DNA of 50,729 nucleotides, from NCBI GenBank assembly GCA_937921595.1, contig CAKZTD010000126.1, positions 1 to 50,729 on the forward strand, in the 5' to 3' direction. Positions 34,889 to 44,524 of the stretch are shown piece by piece. A program made the position numbers and the translations under genes. Origin of the DNA: an uncultured Saprospiraceae bacterium (lineage in GTDB: Bacteria; Bacteroidota; Bacteroidia; Chitinophagales; Saprospiraceae). The first letter of the stretch is position 1. The number at the start of each line of letters is the position of its first letter. The notes under the pieces are model-generated. The model saw only the letters and a program-made list of their open reading frames with translations. It ran no database searches and was not told where the DNA came from.

Positions 34889-36535
34889 CTACTTATAAGT
34901 CAGCGGATTCGGCAAAGCCAAAGCTTCCAATGCCTTTTTAACGACTTCGTCTTGCTCATTCCAAACGGAGAAAAACCCTTCATCGCCATGAAGTTTTCGC
35001 CCAATCCTTGCTTTAATAGAAAGCTTGAGATCATCTTTAGATTTTTCAAAACCATCTTGATCCAAAGCTACTCCTTGATCTTTTGCATATTTAGCGAAAG
35101 CATCGAGCGTACTTTGAGGAACATCATAAAGGCCAGTAAACTCTTTCAAATTATAATTAAAATCGTCCTTATGAGATTCTACAAATCGGTGTGCAAATTG
35201 TGGAATAAAACCTCGGACTTTTACAAAATAATCACTTACTCCCGTTGTATCCAATGGTATAAAAATGTCTGGAGTAATTCCTCCCCCTCCATAAACTAAA
35301 CGTTTTTCAATCTTGGTTAGGTACTGCGTCGAATCGACAACATCGATACTGTCTTTGTTGTACAATTCTCCTGAATCATAACGCTCATAAACATCTTTAT
35401 CATAGGCATCCAGGTCGTCATAATTTTTCTGAATGGAACGACCAGTCGGTGTATAATATCTAGCTACCGTAAGACGAAGTGCAGAACCATCTTTTAAACG
35501 ATATTGCTCTTGTACTAATCCTTTACCAAAAGAACGACGACCAACGACAACTCCTCGATCCCAATCTTGTACTGCTCCAGCTAAAATTTCACTCGCAGAA
35601 GCTGAACCTTCATCAATTAAAACAGCAATGTCTTCTACTTGAAAAAATGGTTTCCCTGTCGACTCATAATCACTTCGTTTTACTGTTCGACCTTCCGTAT
35701 AAACAAGCAGTCTATCTTTCTCTTTAAATAACTGACTCAAAATATTTGTCGCTTCATTTAAATATCCTCCAGGGTTTTGTCTTAAGTCAATGACCAAATC
35801 CTTCATCCCCTTTTCCTCTACCATGAGTTCCAACTTCTCCATAAACTCTTTGTACGTGGTCGCACTGAAACGATTGATTTTAATATACCCAGTTTCATCG
35901 TCTAGCATATAACCAACTTCTACACTATGCAATGGAATTTTATCTCTGGTGATTACAAATTTCTTAATCTCCGGATCGTTCCCTCTTACTATTCCAACCA
36001 ACACATCAGAACCTCGTTCTCCTTTAAGCATATTAACGACATCTCTGGTATTGATATCCTTTCCAGCAATTAGAGAATCTTCGATTTGAACAATTTTATC
36101 TCCAGCAAGTATACCTACTTTTTCAGATGGACCACCAACGATTGGACTGACCACAAGAATAGTATCTTCAAGAATCATAAACTCGATTCCGATTCCTTCA
36201 AAATTACCATCCAATTGTTCATTGACTTCTTTAAGATCTTTGGACGAGATATAACTAGAATGCGGATCAAGTTGCTTAAGCAATGCATTAATTGCAGAGT
36301 CTGTCATTTTATCCCGATCAACTTTGTCGACATATCGAGCATCGATATAACGTATCAATTCCTCTAAACGACCATGTTCTGAAGTTGAAAATATAGAAAT
36401 CGATTCTCCATCTGGAGCAACCGTTTTGGTTTGTAATTTAAACCCGATTAACATACCACCTACTAAAAAGACAGAAAGTAGCAGCGGCAAGAATATGTTT
36501 ATTTTATTGGGGCGTTGTTCGCTTTGATTAGGCAT
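34889..36535 (-). CDS. S41 family C-terminal processing peptidase
   Basis: The 548-residue protein has a single N-terminal membrane segment (about 12-31, INIFLPLLLSVFLVGGMLIG), a PDZ domain near 105-195 (GIGIEFMILEDTILV, with GDKIVQIEDSL) and an S41 peptidase domain. The catalytic pair is in DEGSASASEI (Ser313) and SFGKG (Lys338). It is a CtpA/Prc-like protease, anchored in the inner membrane and facing the periplasm, that trims C-termini of proteins. A C-terminal extension of about 150 residues follows. It converges on the alpha-galactosidase gene; its stop codon is part of array B. Confidence 0.93.
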   Translation of the reverse strand: MPNQSEQRPNKINIFLPLLLSVFLVGGMLIGFKLQTKTVAPDGESISIFSTSEHGRLEELIRYIDARYVDKVDRDKMTDSAINALLKQLDPHSSYISSKDLKEVNEQLDGNFEGIGIEFMILEDTILVVSPIVGGPSEKVGILAGDKIVQIEDSLIAGKDINTRDVVNMLKGERGSDVLVGIVRGNDPEIKKFVITRDKIPLHSVEVGYMLDDETGYIKINRFSATTYKEFMEKLELMVEEKGMKDLVIDLRQNPGGYLNEATNILSQLFKEKDRLLVYTEGRTVKRSDYESTGKPFFQVEDIAVLIDEGSASASEILAGAVQDWDRGVVVGRRSFGKGLVQEQYRLKDGSALRLTVARYYTPTGRSIQKNYDDLDAYDKDVYERYDSGELYNKDSIDVVDSTQYLTKIEKRLVYGGGGITPDIFIPLDTTGVSDYFVKVRGFIPQFAHRFVESHKDDFNYNLKEFTGLYDVPQSTLDAFAKYAKDQGVALDQDGFEKSKDDLKLSIKARIGRKLHGDEGFFSVWNEQDEVVKKALEALALPNPLTYK

Positions 36536-37066
36536 TCACTTCTATTTTAAAATGTTGTTTCTATTCTTCTCAGTACTGCTTAAAAAATAAAAATTTATTT
36601 TTCTACCGATGCTAAAACAAAAATACTATTGTTACGGAAAAATAAGGCATCATTATACCAAGAAAAAAGCAAATTTAATTTAACAACGTTTTAAACTCAA
36701 TATCGTTGCAAGGTATTGTGCTTTTGATTCTGTTAATGCTGATATAAGCAAAGCCAATCAGGACTTAAAGTATTATTAGTTTTCAATTCGCTACAAACCT
36801 TGAAAAGACGGCATTCAGCATTAGGTGTTCAGGCCCTCTTAACCAGCCCAACTGAATCATACGGGCGGGTGCCAAACATCTAATATGCCTACGCTCCGTT
36901 TAAAATTAAGCTACTATGGGCAATCCTAATACCTTTCAATCCTAATTTTCATCAGTAATTAAAACAAGTACATTTTATACAAAATTCAAAACAAAAGCTA
37001 CTATTTTTTGGGAATTCAGAAACAAAAGTGGAAATTGCTTAACGTTTTGATAATAAAGTTATAACT
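36536..37066. other. Intergenic region upstream of the S41 protease and Lrp genes
   Basis: This 531-bp divergent gap contains a TATTTTTG box on the minus strand (36618-36625) that may serve the protease gene, and the dispersed repeat at 36753-36953. No gene is seen; no further structure is evident. Confidence 0.5.
36753..36953. repeat. Dispersed foldback element, copy 1 (MITE-like)
   Basis: The core pairs ATTAGGTGTT with AACATCTAAT, flanked by GGCAT and ATGCC. The sequence is alignable with 44674-44848 over most of its length: both have CAATCAGG or GAATCAGG at the start, GGCATT..ATTAG in the middle, and TACGCTC..TTAAAATTAAG near the end. The ends of this copy are only weakly inverted (AATCAGGA and TCCTAATT). 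It lies 114 bp upstream of the Lrp gene. Confidence 0.6.
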
Positions 37067-37522
37067 ATGGAAATTGACGAAATCGACAAAAAGATCCTTT
37101 CTATCCTAATGCAGGATGCGAATAAACCTTATACAAAGATTGCTGAAGAAGTACATGTTTCTGGTGGAACGGTTCACGTACGAATGAAAAAACTCACCCA
37201 GATGGGAATTGTTATAGGCTCTAGTCTGACTGTAGATTATAGTAAACTAGGCTATGATGTTACTGCCTTTCTAGGAATTTTTCTTGATAAGAGCTCATTA
37301 TACGAAGAGGTTGCTGTAGAATTAAAGCTTATACCTGAAGTTGTTGCAGCACATTATACAACTGGTAATTATAGTATTTTCGCAAAAATTATCTGCCGAG
37401 ACACCAATCACCTGCGAGATATTTTACACGATAAGATCCAGATGATTTCAGGTATTCAACGGACTGAGACTTTTATTTCTTTGGATGAAAGTATTGATCG
37501 ACCACTTCAGATTGAGGAGTAA
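37067..37522 (+). CDS. Lrp/AsnC family transcriptional regulator
   Basis: The 151-residue protein has the usual Lrp size. An N-terminal helix-turn-helix (ILSILMQDANKPYTKIAEEV, then VSGGTVHVRMKKLTQMGIV) is followed by a RAM effector domain (VTAFLGIFLDKSS, VVAAHYTTGNYSIFAKIICRD, GIQRTETFISLDE). It would sense amino acids and regulate their metabolism; its targets cannot be read from the neighbours. The HTH is typical, with the recognition helix around HVRMKK. No operon partner is close: the next plus-strand gene is 228 bp away. Confidence 0.92.
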   Translation: MEIDEIDKKILSILMQDANKPYTKIAEEVHVSGGTVHVRMKKLTQMGIVIGSSLTVDYSKLGYDVTAFLGIFLDKSSLYEEVAVELKLIPEVVAAHYTTGNYSIFAKIICRDTNHLRDILHDKIQMISGIQRTETFISLDESIDRPLQIEE

Positions 37523-37661
37523 TTATGAAATTTTAAATATAAAGGAATCAAAACTACAAGTTAAAAATCTCCAATTATCCTATTGAATATCAATGGTTTA
37601 CAAATTACCCTATTCAAATATGGAATAAAAATTGCTTTTAAGCGTTTAAACAACGACCAAC

Positions 37662-37699
37662 ATCCACACTAGCCTAATTATCCAGGCAAATCCACACTA
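37662..37699. repeat. 10-bp direct repeat in the Lrp downstream gap
   Basis: ATCCACACTA occurs at 37662-37671 and 37690-37699, 28 bp apart. It lies upstream of the secreted protein gene at 37751 and could be an operator, but nothing else supports that. Confidence 0.35.
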
Positions 37700-37750
37700 A
37701 ATACCCTCCGTTGGAACCTATTATTTGAGACTTTGTGAAAAATTGAAACC

Positions 37751-38719
37751 ATGAAAATCAATCTTCTACTGATTTTTAGTATTGTTATTTCTTGTACTAG
37801 CTTAAAAGCAAATCCATTAGACTCTATTCAGGAGGTCTTTCCGTATCAAAATCCAGAGTACATTGGCTATCGACTTGCTCTGACAAATATTTCAGTGACA
37901 CCAGCAAATGAAAAAGGTTTTATCAACTTAAGCTACATTGGAGTTAATACTGGTCGAAAAGATTTATACTTCGAAGATAATACCGCTCCACCACCTTCTT
38001 TGGTAGTGACATATGATGAAACGCTTCATCAGCATCGACTTATTTCCTATGCAAAGATAATCCGAGATGAAATCATTCTTAATAGCAATTTTCAAGTTGC
38101 CGCTGGAAAAATTACCAAACGTAAAACTGTCAAAATATTTATTCCATCTCCAGAAGATGAAATAGTTGATAATGATATAGCCCATTTAGAAAGTCCAAGG
38201 TTTCAACCATCAAAAAAGAAAGAAGAAGTATTAACCGCAAAAGCTCCTCCTGTTGATGATTTTGAAAGTTCATTGATGGGTTCAGCTGTTCAACAATATG
38301 ATGAAAACGCTTGTTCCGATTTGGTTTTTGAATCAATTAAAGTCGTTAAAAAAAGTAAAAGCAAAGTTACCTTAGAATATACCATTGTCAATCAAGGAGA
38401 AGGGCCTGCTTCTTTAATTACGAATCGTAAAAAAGAAAATCAAAATATGGCACTTAGTGCATACATGTCTTCTAAAGATAAAGTAACGAAAAGCTCTTTT
38501 ACTTTTGATGGAGATTTTATTGGAAAAGGTTTAGATAAAACGAATGGCAAATTATATCCTGGAGAACGTTATACAAATACGATCAAACTCAACATCCAGA
38601 AAATGACGAAATTTACTCCTTATGTTATTTTGGAACTAGACCCTTATCTTTCTATTAGAGAGTGTGATAAGAAAAATAATAAACTAGGCGTGAAGGTTGG
38701 GAAAGGTATCGAGGAGTGA
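37751..38719 (+). CDS. Secreted protein with a C-terminal beta domain, unknown function
   Basis: The 322-residue product has a signal peptide (MKINLLLIFSIVISCTSLKA). Two beta-rich halves are seen: one near 40-140 (YRLALTNISVTPANEKGFI, NTGRKDLYFEDNT) and one near 190-320 (SDLVFESIKVVKKSKSKVTL, TIVNQGEGPASLIT), the second with a CARDB-like pattern (TxxNQG). A basic/acidic linker separates them. I do not recognise a family. The last codons, GAG GAG TGA, are identical to the GAGGAGTGA linker of the hairpin repeat that follows, so the C-terminus Glu-Glu-stop may come from the repeat. The gene converges on GAPDH. Confidence 0.78.
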   Translation: MKINLLLIFSIVISCTSLKANPLDSIQEVFPYQNPEYIGYRLALTNISVTPANEKGFINLSYIGVNTGRKDLYFEDNTAPPPSLVVTYDETLHQHRLISYAKIIRDEIILNSNFQVAAGKITKRKTVKIFIPSPEDEIVDNDIAHLESPRFQPSKKKEEVLTAKAPPVDDFESSLMGSAVQQYDENACSDLVFESIKVVKKSKSKVTLEYTIVNQGEGPASLITNRKKENQNMALSAYMSSKDKVTKSSFTFDGDFIGKGLDKTNGKLYPGERYTNTIKLNIQKMTKFTPYVILELDPYLSIRECDKKNNKLGVKVGKGIEE

Positions 38720-38785
38720 GGTGACCTACGGTTATTGTGAGGAGCGAGGAGTGAGAGGTGAATTACTTTGTGCTTCACCTCTCAC
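38711..38785. repeat. GAGGAGTGAGG-linked hairpins between convergent genes
   Basis: GTGACC-TAC-GGTTAT (38721-38735; two G-T pairs) and a perfect 12-bp stem GTGAGAGGTGAA (38751-38762) with TTCACCTCTCAC (38774-38785). The linkers GAGGAGTGAG and TGTGAGGAGCGAGGAGTGAG match 8286-8341. The long stem can terminate transcription on both strands. The stop codon at 38717-38719 lies inside the first linker. Confidence 0.75.
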
Positions 38786-38798
38786 CTCTCTTTAATGA

Positions 38799-40274
38799 CT
38801 AATAATAGTAAAATCTTCTAACTCTCGCAGCATGCTTAGCTAATCTAACCACCTGGCATGTGTAGCCAAATTCATTATCATACCAAGCGTAAAGCGTTAC
38901 CGTTTTTCCATCTTTAGATACGATAGTCGAAGGCGCATCCAATACAGAAGTGCTGGTCATTCCAACTGCTTGAGAAGAAACATATTCTGTAGAGTTGCTA
39001 TAATGGATTTGCTCCACTAATGATCCACTCATCGCAGCATCTTTCAAAATCGAATTCACTTCTGCAACTGACGTATCTTCATTTAGCGTCAAATTCATAA
39101 TCGCTAAAGAAACATTTGGTGTAGGAACCCGAACAGAATTCCCAGTCAATTTACCTTCAAGATGAGGCAATACCTTAGAAACTGCTTTAGCAGCACCCGT
39201 TGTTGTCAAAACCATATTCGTCGCTGCTCCTCTCCCCCTTCTTGGTTTTTTATGAAAATTATCTAACAGATTTTGATCACTCGTATAAGCATGAATCGTC
39301 TCGATATGTCCTTTTGATATTCCAAACTTTTCGTCCAACACTTTCATAATTGGAGCAATCGCATTAGTCGTACAGGAAGCTGCACAAAAGATTTTATCAT
39401 TTTCAAGATTCAGCATTTCTTGATTTGCACCATAGACTATATTCGGAATTCCAGCTCCAGGAGCAGTTAACATCACCTGATCAACACCTGGTCTTAAATG
39501 CGTTTCCAAAGCTTCTTTATCTCTCCATACTCCAGTATTATCAATTACCAAAGCATTTTTAATTCCGTATTCTGTATAATCAATATCTGTTGGATGACCA
39601 GCATAAATCAAAGTAACTCGATTACCATTGATTAATAATTCTGATCCGTCAGGAGCTACTTCTACTGTTCCATGAAAATCTCCATGAACTGAATCTCTTT
39701 TCAATAACGAAGCACGCTTGCTTGCTTCTTCATAACGATCTTTCATTTTGGGACGTAAAACGATCGCTTTCAATCGAAGTTGTTCTCCCCTTCCTGTCAA
39801 AGCAACAATTCTACGTGCTACCAATCGACCAATTCGACCAAAACCATAAAGAACAACATCTTTTGATTCTGGACTTCCTTTCTCCTCTCCGATAAAATCT
39901 TTTAGTTTGAGATGAATAAACTCATCCATATCTGCAAAATCTCCAGCTTCATTGAACCATTCAGCGCAAAGCTTTCCAATGTCAATTTTAGATGGCGAAA
40001 GATTTTTCAGATTAGCGATAGCATGAGCAATCGACAAGGTGGTTTCAATACGGATTGGCTTATCGATATAATTTTTGCCAACGGTATGGATGTCGATCAA
40101 TTCGCTAGGTCGGACATCATAAATATCGCGACGGAAAAAAATGAGTTCAATAGAACGATCAAATCGGAGTTCACCAACGATTTGTAATAACTCAAGAGCT
40201 GTTTTTTCTTTTTCCCTCCATTCGCTAAGGAAGGATTCATTTTCACTCCTGATCAATAATTCTTTCTCATTCAT
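38799..40274 (-). CDS. gap: Glyceraldehyde-3-phosphate dehydrogenase, N-terminally extended form
   Basis: The 491-residue protein has a Rossmann motif LYGFGRIGRLVARRI (about 143-157), the active-site SCTTNAIAPIMK with Cys301, and GNSVRVPTPNVSLAIMNL. It oxidises glyceraldehyde 3-phosphate in glycolysis. It is about 150 residues longer than classical GAPDH; the first 135 residues form a helical extension rich in Glu and Lys, a form found in several Bacteroidota. NAD versus NADP use cannot be read with certainty. The gene converges on the secreted protein gene and is followed by the rpoD-like gene upstream on the same strand. Confidence 0.93.
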   Translation of the reverse strand: MNEKELLIRSENESFLSEWREKEKTALELLQIVGELRFDRSIELIFFRRDIYDVRPSELIDIHTVGKNYIDKPIRIETTLSIAHAIANLKNLSPSKIDIGKLCAEWFNEAGDFADMDEFIHLKLKDFIGEEKGSPESKDVVLYGFGRIGRLVARRIVALTGRGEQLRLKAIVLRPKMKDRYEEASKRASLLKRDSVHGDFHGTVEVAPDGSELLINGNRVTLIYAGHPTDIDYTEYGIKNALVIDNTGVWRDKEALETHLRPGVDQVMLTAPGAGIPNIVYGANQEMLNLENDKIFCAASCTTNAIAPIMKVLDEKFGISKGHIETIHAYTSDQNLLDNFHKKPRRGRGAATNMVLTTTGAAKAVSKVLPHLEGKLTGNSVRVPTPNVSLAIMNLTLNEDTSVAEVNSILKDAAMSGSLVEQIHYSNSTEYVSSQAVGMTSTSVLDAPSTIVSKDGKTVTLYAWYDNEFGYTCQVVRLAKHAARVRRFYYY

Positions 40275-40459
40275 GGAAATTCAATTTTATTTTGGTTAGG
40301 CTTAATTTGATTTAGCTTACTAATTTTCTGCATATGGAAACGCAAAACTTTAGTAAACCTAGATAATGGTTTTATGTACTTTTTTTAATTTGGTTTCAAA
40401 AAGACTGAATTAGATTATTCCAGTAATTTGCCGCAAAGGTCTTAAAATAGTCTCAAATA

Positions 40460-40490
40460 AAAAAGCACTTCACTATGATAGTGAAGTGCA
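40460..40490 (-). terminator. Terminator of the sigma factor gene
   Basis: GCACTTCACTAT (40465-40476) is inverted at 40478-40489. On the minus strand it ends in GTGCTTTTTT, 38 bp after the sigma factor stop codon. Confidence 0.88.
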
Positions 40491-40526
40491 TTAACAATAT
40501 TTTTTAAAATCTGGTCTTAAAATGAA

Positions 40527-41396
40527 TTAAGCACCTAGATAGTTTTTAAGTAATTTACTGCGAGAAGTGTTTCTAAGCTTATTGATAGCTTTGTCTTTAA
40601 TTTGACGAACACGCTCTCTGGTTAATCCAAACTTTTCTCCAATATCCTCTAAAGACATAGGGTGTTCTACTCCGATACCAAAATACAGCTTAATGACATC
40701 GCATTGGCGATCAGTAAGGGTACTCAAAGATCGATCGATCTCTCTTCTGAGTGACTCTTTGTATTCTAAAGCTGAATCAGTTTGTGGAGTAGCTCCATTT
40801 TCTAAAACATCTAAGAGGGAATTGTCTTCTCCTTCAACAAAAGGTGCATCCATAGAAACGTGACGAGCAGCAACGCCGAGGGTAGTTTCAACCTCTTCTG
40901 TAGGAATTTCTAGCAATTCTGCTAGTTCGTCAGAAGATGGCTCTCTTTCGTACTCTTGCTCGAGTTCTGAAAATGCTTTATTAATTTTGTTTAGAGAACC
41001 TACTTTATTAAGTGGTAAACGTACAATTCTTGATTGCTCAGCGAGCGCTTGAAGAATTGACTGTCTGATCCACCAAACAGCGTAGGAGATAAATTTAAAT
41101 CCACGGGTTTCATCAAAACGTTGAGCCGCTTTGATTAGTCCTAAGTTTCCTTCATTGATCAAATCACTAAGAGAAAGACCTTGGTTTTGATATTGTTTGG
41201 CCACGGAAACGACGAAACGTAGATTAGCTTTTGTAAGTTTTTCAAGGGCGATTTGATCGCCTTGCTTGATGCGTTTTGCTAAATCTACTTCTTCTTCGGG
41301 GGTTAACAAATCAACTTTCCCAATTTCTTGTAAATACTTTTCTAATGACTGACTTTCTCTGTTCGTAATAGATTTTGTAATCTTAAGTTGTCTCAT
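40527..41396 (-). CDS. rpoD: Primary RNA polymerase sigma factor (RpoD/SigA, short Bacteroidota form)
   Basis: The 289-residue protein has region 1.2 ([20 protein letters not shown]), region 2 ([20 protein letters not shown], then [20 protein letters not shown] with the -10 and melting helix), region 3 and region 4 ([20 protein letters not shown]). There is no region 1.1, which is typical of the roughly 287-residue primary sigma factor of Bacteroidota that reads TTG and TAnnTTTG promoters. The N-terminus [20 protein letters not shown] is family-typical, supporting the start at 41396. It precedes gap on the same strand but has its own terminator. Confidence 0.95.
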   Translation of the reverse strand: MRQLKITKSITNRESQSLEKYLQEIGKVDLLTPEEEVDLAKRIKQGDQIALEKLTKANLRFVVSVAKQYQNQGLSLSDLINEGNLGLIKAAQRFDETRGFKFISYAVWWIRQSILQALAEQSRIVRLPLNKVGSLNKINKAFSELEQEYEREPSSDELAELLEIPTEEVETTLGVAARHVSMDAPFVEGEDNSLLDVLENGATPQTDSALEYKESLRREIDRSLSTLTDRQCDVIKLYFGIGVEHPMSLEDIGEKFGLTRERVRQIKDKAINKLRNTSRSKLLKNYLGA

Positions 41397-41919
41397 GCAA
41401 GTAACTAATTTATATTAAGCAATAAGTGGATTATTCAAGCTTGTTGAAATTCGGTTCTTCGGTTGAAGATATGCGATGGGTATAATTGCTTTTACGCGTT
41501 TGATTATGGCCGTATCATAAAAAGGCCATACAGAGTATGTGGTAGATTTTAAGGCGTTAGGAATAGTAGGCATATCATTTCTCAATCCATGAACAAAAAT
41601 AAGGGTATTTAGGGTAGTAGTCAAGTGCTGGAGGAATTTAGATTTAACCGCATTTTAACATTGCGATTTTTTTATAAAAAAAATAAAGTCCTCATTAAAA
41701 AGAATGCGGTTTTATTTAAAATAGTTCAACTTATTTGGAAAAATCATTTTTTTATTTTTTATTGGAGCCAAGCTAAGAACCATTTATAGGTGAAAAACCT
41801 TGTTAACCTGACTTAAAATATTGATTTTCAATTCCTTACAGTTAACGTATTAATCTAACTTTTTCGTATACTTAATTATTGAAATCTACCATTTTTATTT
41901 CAAAACTTCATTTCAGAGC
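41397..41919. other. Intergenic region upstream of rpoD and the START-like gene
   Basis: This 523-bp divergent gap is very AT-rich. GGCC is repeated in inverse near 41508 and 41526 (GGCCGTATCATAAAAAGGCC), which may be a small fold in the rpoD leader. A minus-strand frame at 41415-41624 has no family features and I do not call it. No convincing promoter box was found. Confidence 0.5.
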
Positions 41920-42300
41920 ATGAAAAGAGTTTCGTTTACAGTAGAATTTTTGTTTAGAGCATCCCCGACTATCTTATATAGGTTTGTTACCACGCCTTCT
42001 TGTTTAATTCGTTGGTTTTGTGATGAAGTTGATATTACGGGTGAGATTTTCACTTTTTCTTGGGATGGAAATCCTGAAATTGCGGAAATGATCGATGATA
42101 TCGAAGATGAACGCGTACGCTTCAAATGGGAAGATGCGGATGACGAGGATGAATACCTTGAGTTCCGTTTTAGCAAATCTCCGGTAACTGGTGAAAATAT
42201 TTTAGAGATCACTGACTTCTGCGATGAAGATGAAGTACAAGGACAGAAAGATCTTTGGGCTAGCCAGATTAAGATGCTACGACAGGAGACTGGAGGATAG
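41920..42300 (+). CDS. START-like domain protein (AHSA1/SRPBCC type)
   Basis: The 126-residue acidic protein begins MKRVSFTVEFLFRASPTILY and contains PSCLIRWFCDEVDI, FSWDGNPEIAEMIDDIEDER, VRFKWEDADDEDEYLEF and, near the end, QKDLWASQIKMLRQETGG. This is the small START-like fold family that is widespread in Bacteroidota (PF19569-like). Proteins of this fold bind hydrophobic ligands; the function of this group is not known. It has no signal peptide. It is monocistronic and ends in a terminator at 42350. Confidence 0.85.
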   Translation: MKRVSFTVEFLFRASPTILYRFVTTPSCLIRWFCDEVDITGEIFTFSWDGNPEIAEMIDDIEDERVRFKWEDADDEDEYLEFRFSKSPVTGENILEITDFCDEDEVQGQKDLWASQIKMLRQETGG

Positions 42301-42349
42301 TCTAAGGCTTGAAAGCTAAAGATTGGATATCAGTTCCTTTAAATATATT

Positions 42350-42382
42350 TAAGGCTCAGGAGAATGATTCTTCTGAGCCTTA
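42350..42382 (+). terminator. Terminator after the START-like gene
   Basis: TAAGGCTCAG (42350-42359) is inverted at 42373-42382 (CTGAGCCTTA), with the inner AGAA/TTCT also pairing. The T-run is weak; the stem is strong. Confidence 0.75.
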
Positions 42383-42423
42383 AATGTTTAATCTAATCAT
42401 TCCTTCCCCCGTTTAATAAAAGG

Positions 42424-42446
42424 ACGCCCTCCTGAAACAGAAGGGC
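42424..42446 (-). terminator. Terminator after the TlpA-like gene
   Basis: CGCCCTCCTG (42424-42433) pairs with CAGAAGGGCG (42437-42446; one mismatch). On the minus strand the stem is followed by TCCTTTTATT. It serves the gene at 42567-43940. Confidence 0.75.
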
Positions 42447-42566
42447 GCCAATTGGTATAAATCTTAATATCGAATTGATTTTCAAAATTTCTTAAGCAGT
42501 AAGCCAAAAAAGTTGGTATAATAAATTCATCTAGAAATTATTCCACAAGCAATTTTAACTTGTCGC

Positions 42567-43940
42567 TTACATCTCTAAACTATCAAATAACTCTTTCAAT
42601 TTTGGATCCGAAGGCCTTGGAGCATCAGCACTTACAATATTCCCTTGAGGGTCGATCAGGATAAATCTTGGAATCCCCTGAATCGCATAATCGGATACAA
42701 ATTTTGAGTTCCAATTATTATCTGCCATTAACTGAACACCTCCCAAATCTTTATCTTTTACCATATCAACCCATTTTTCATGATCTTTGGCAACATCAAT
42801 TGAAGTACTTACAAATGAAATATTTTTGTTGTGGTATTCTTTCTCTACTTTTTTGAGTGAAGGAATTTCAGCTTTACAAGGACCACACCAAGTCGCCCAA
42901 ACATCGACATATACGTACTTCCCTTTTAGGTCTTCAAGAGAAGTTTCTCCACCCTTGTGATTTTCATAATTCACAAAAGAAGGTGATGGTTTCCCTTTTA
43001 CCAAATCTTTTATTTTTTCATAACCCGTTTTCAATTCCTCTTTTACTTTTTCATCAGAGATATTACTCACATAAAAATCGTAAAGTGATTTCAAATCCGG
43101 ATTTGCAGGTGACAAAGCTATTTTAGATAAGTAGCCAAGAACTTCATCTTTTAAGGCTGGAATTTTAATCCCAGCTACATCCTGAAGATCTGCAGGAGTA
43201 AGCGCAGTAATATCTACTTCTTCTTTAAAAATATCTCCCATGAAGTGACCGAAAGCCATCTGCTGATAAGCATCCGAAGAATTATAAGCATCTACATCAT
43301 CATAAGTTAAATCCAAATATGCTTTTGGCAAGAAAGAATCAGATACTTTGAAGCTATCGTTTTTAGTGAAGTAAGCATGGCCTTCACCATAGGTTGACAA
43401 AAACGAATAAGTATCATACTCTAGGTTTTTTGATTCTTGAGCAATAAAATATTTATCCGCTCCTTCCAATTTTCCTAAAGCCGTTTTATTGGTTTCCATA
43501 AAGTCATTAACCTTAGCTTTATAAGCAGTTTCATCTAAAGATAAAAAGTCAGCCATTCCTTCTCTTGGAACATCGTTGACCAATTTCTTAGCGGCCAAGT
43601 AATTATTTTCAGCAGCTCCTCCCCCTGTGAAAGAAATCGATTCATTAAATTTAGTAGCATCTAAAGTAATCGTTAGATTACTGCCTTTCGTTAAATATAG
43701 AGCAGCTTGATTTCTGTTGATCCGAAGATTATAGAAACCATTTTTAGAAAGACTTACCGTATCAGAAAAAGCTCCGGTTTTGTCAATTGAAATTTCATGT
43801 TCCATTCCAAGACCTTTGATGACTGCTTTCTCCGCTTTGGAGTTTTCTATTTTACCATTAATTATAGCATAGTCAATTTTAGGCTCTTCTTTGCAGGCCA
43901 TAAAGGCAAGAACTACAATACAAAAGAGAAGGTTTTTCAT
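42567..43940 (-). CDS. TlpA-like thioredoxin-fold lipoprotein with DUF4369 domain
   Basis: The 457-residue protein has a lipoprotein signal (MKNLLFCIVVLAFMAC, Cys16 as anchor). A DUF4369-like beta domain follows (YAIINGKIENSKAEKAVIKG, SLSKNGFYNLRINRNQAALY). The C-terminal 140 residues are a thioredoxin fold with WATWCGPCKAEIP (Cys352-Cys355) and IQGIPRFILIDPQGNIV with the cis-proline. It is a thiol:disulfide reductase of the TlpA/ResA type, active in the periplasm and probably anchored in a membrane. A helical part of about 200 residues lies between the two domains. Substrate unknown. Confidence 0.92.
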   Translation of the reverse strand: MKNLLFCIVVLAFMACKEEPKIDYAIINGKIENSKAEKAVIKGLGMEHEISIDKTGAFSDTVSLSKNGFYNLRINRNQAALYLTKGSNLTITLDATKFNESISFTGGGAAENNYLAAKKLVNDVPREGMADFLSLDETAYKAKVNDFMETNKTALGKLEGADKYFIAQESKNLEYDTYSFLSTYGEGHAYFTKNDSFKVSDSFLPKAYLDLTYDDVDAYNSSDAYQQMAFGHFMGDIFKEEVDITALTPADLQDVAGIKIPALKDEVLGYLSKIALSPANPDLKSLYDFYVSNISDEKVKEELKTGYEKIKDLVKGKPSPSFVNYENHKGGETSLEDLKGKYVYVDVWATWCGPCKAEIPSLKKVEKEYHNKNISFVSTSIDVAKDHEKWVDMVKDKDLGGVQLMADNNWNSKFVSDYAIQGIPRFILIDPQGNIVSADAPRPSDPKLKELFDSLEM

Positions 43941-44104
43941 TTTTAGAAAATTTAAGTTTTTAAATATTACAAGGTCAATATGACTTCGTACTTATAGGAC
44001 AAGTATTGAAGATAGGCGAATAGTCTAGACTTTTGCATTGATATCAGAGTAAACAAGGCCTAATGTACTGAATCCTACATTTCAGATCGCATGGTTCAGT
44101 TATA

Positions 44105-44524
44105 TCAGAAATTTTCTATCAATGCCCAAATCATCAAGACTAAACCTATTAATGTAGCTACTCGACCTACCCATATGATCAATCCCCCAAATCCAAGAAA
44201 CAAAACAGACAAAAGTAAAAGCGCTACCCCTGCCAGAAAGACCAATGCGCCTAAACGAAATCTTGAATCATCTAATATACTGCTGTCAATCGCGGGGGAT
44301 TTCTTCCCTTTCAATGCTTTCTTCTTAAGTCGCTTATTTAATTTATTGATCCGCTTATTAAACCGCTTTTGCTGTTTAGTAGATAAGCCTTGGACATATT
44401 GAGAAGTCTTTTCATTCAACACTTCAACAGAAGGAGCTTTTTCAACAGCGACTACAGCATAGGCCGAATTAGAAATTAGGAAAACAATAAAAAAACAGGT
44501 AAATGTGGATAAAATCAGTTTCAT
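44105..44524 (-). CDS. Small membrane protein with signal peptide and basic helix, unknown function
   Basis: The 139-residue protein starts with a signal peptide (MKLILSTFTCFFIVFLISNS...AYA), then a strongly basic amphipathic helix (QQKRFNKRINKLNKRLKKKALKGKK), then two membrane segments near 88-110 (RLGALVFLAGVALLLLSVLFL) and 116-136 (LIIWVGRVATLIGLVLMIWAL). The same layout of a basic coiled part plus two C-terminal membrane helices is common in small Bacteroidota proteins of unknown role. The plus-strand frame at 44091-44402 is a shadow of this gene. It is isolated from its neighbours. Confidence 0.78.
   Translation of the reverse strand: MKLILSTFTCFFIVFLISNSAYAVVAVEKAPSVEVLNEKTSQYVQGLSTKQQKRFNKRINKLNKRLKKKALKGKKSPAIDSSILDDSRFRLGALVFLAGVALLLLSVLFLGFGGLIIWVGRVATLIGLVLMIWALIENF

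Noticed and set aside
41415-41624. 69-codon minus-strand open frame upstream of rpoD
   Set aside because: No recognisable domain or plausible composition; it lies in the AT-rich rpoD leader region.
44091-44402. 103-codon plus-strand frame opposite the small membrane protein gene
   Set aside because: The minus-strand frame has a signal peptide and two membrane helices; the plus-strand product has no such features.
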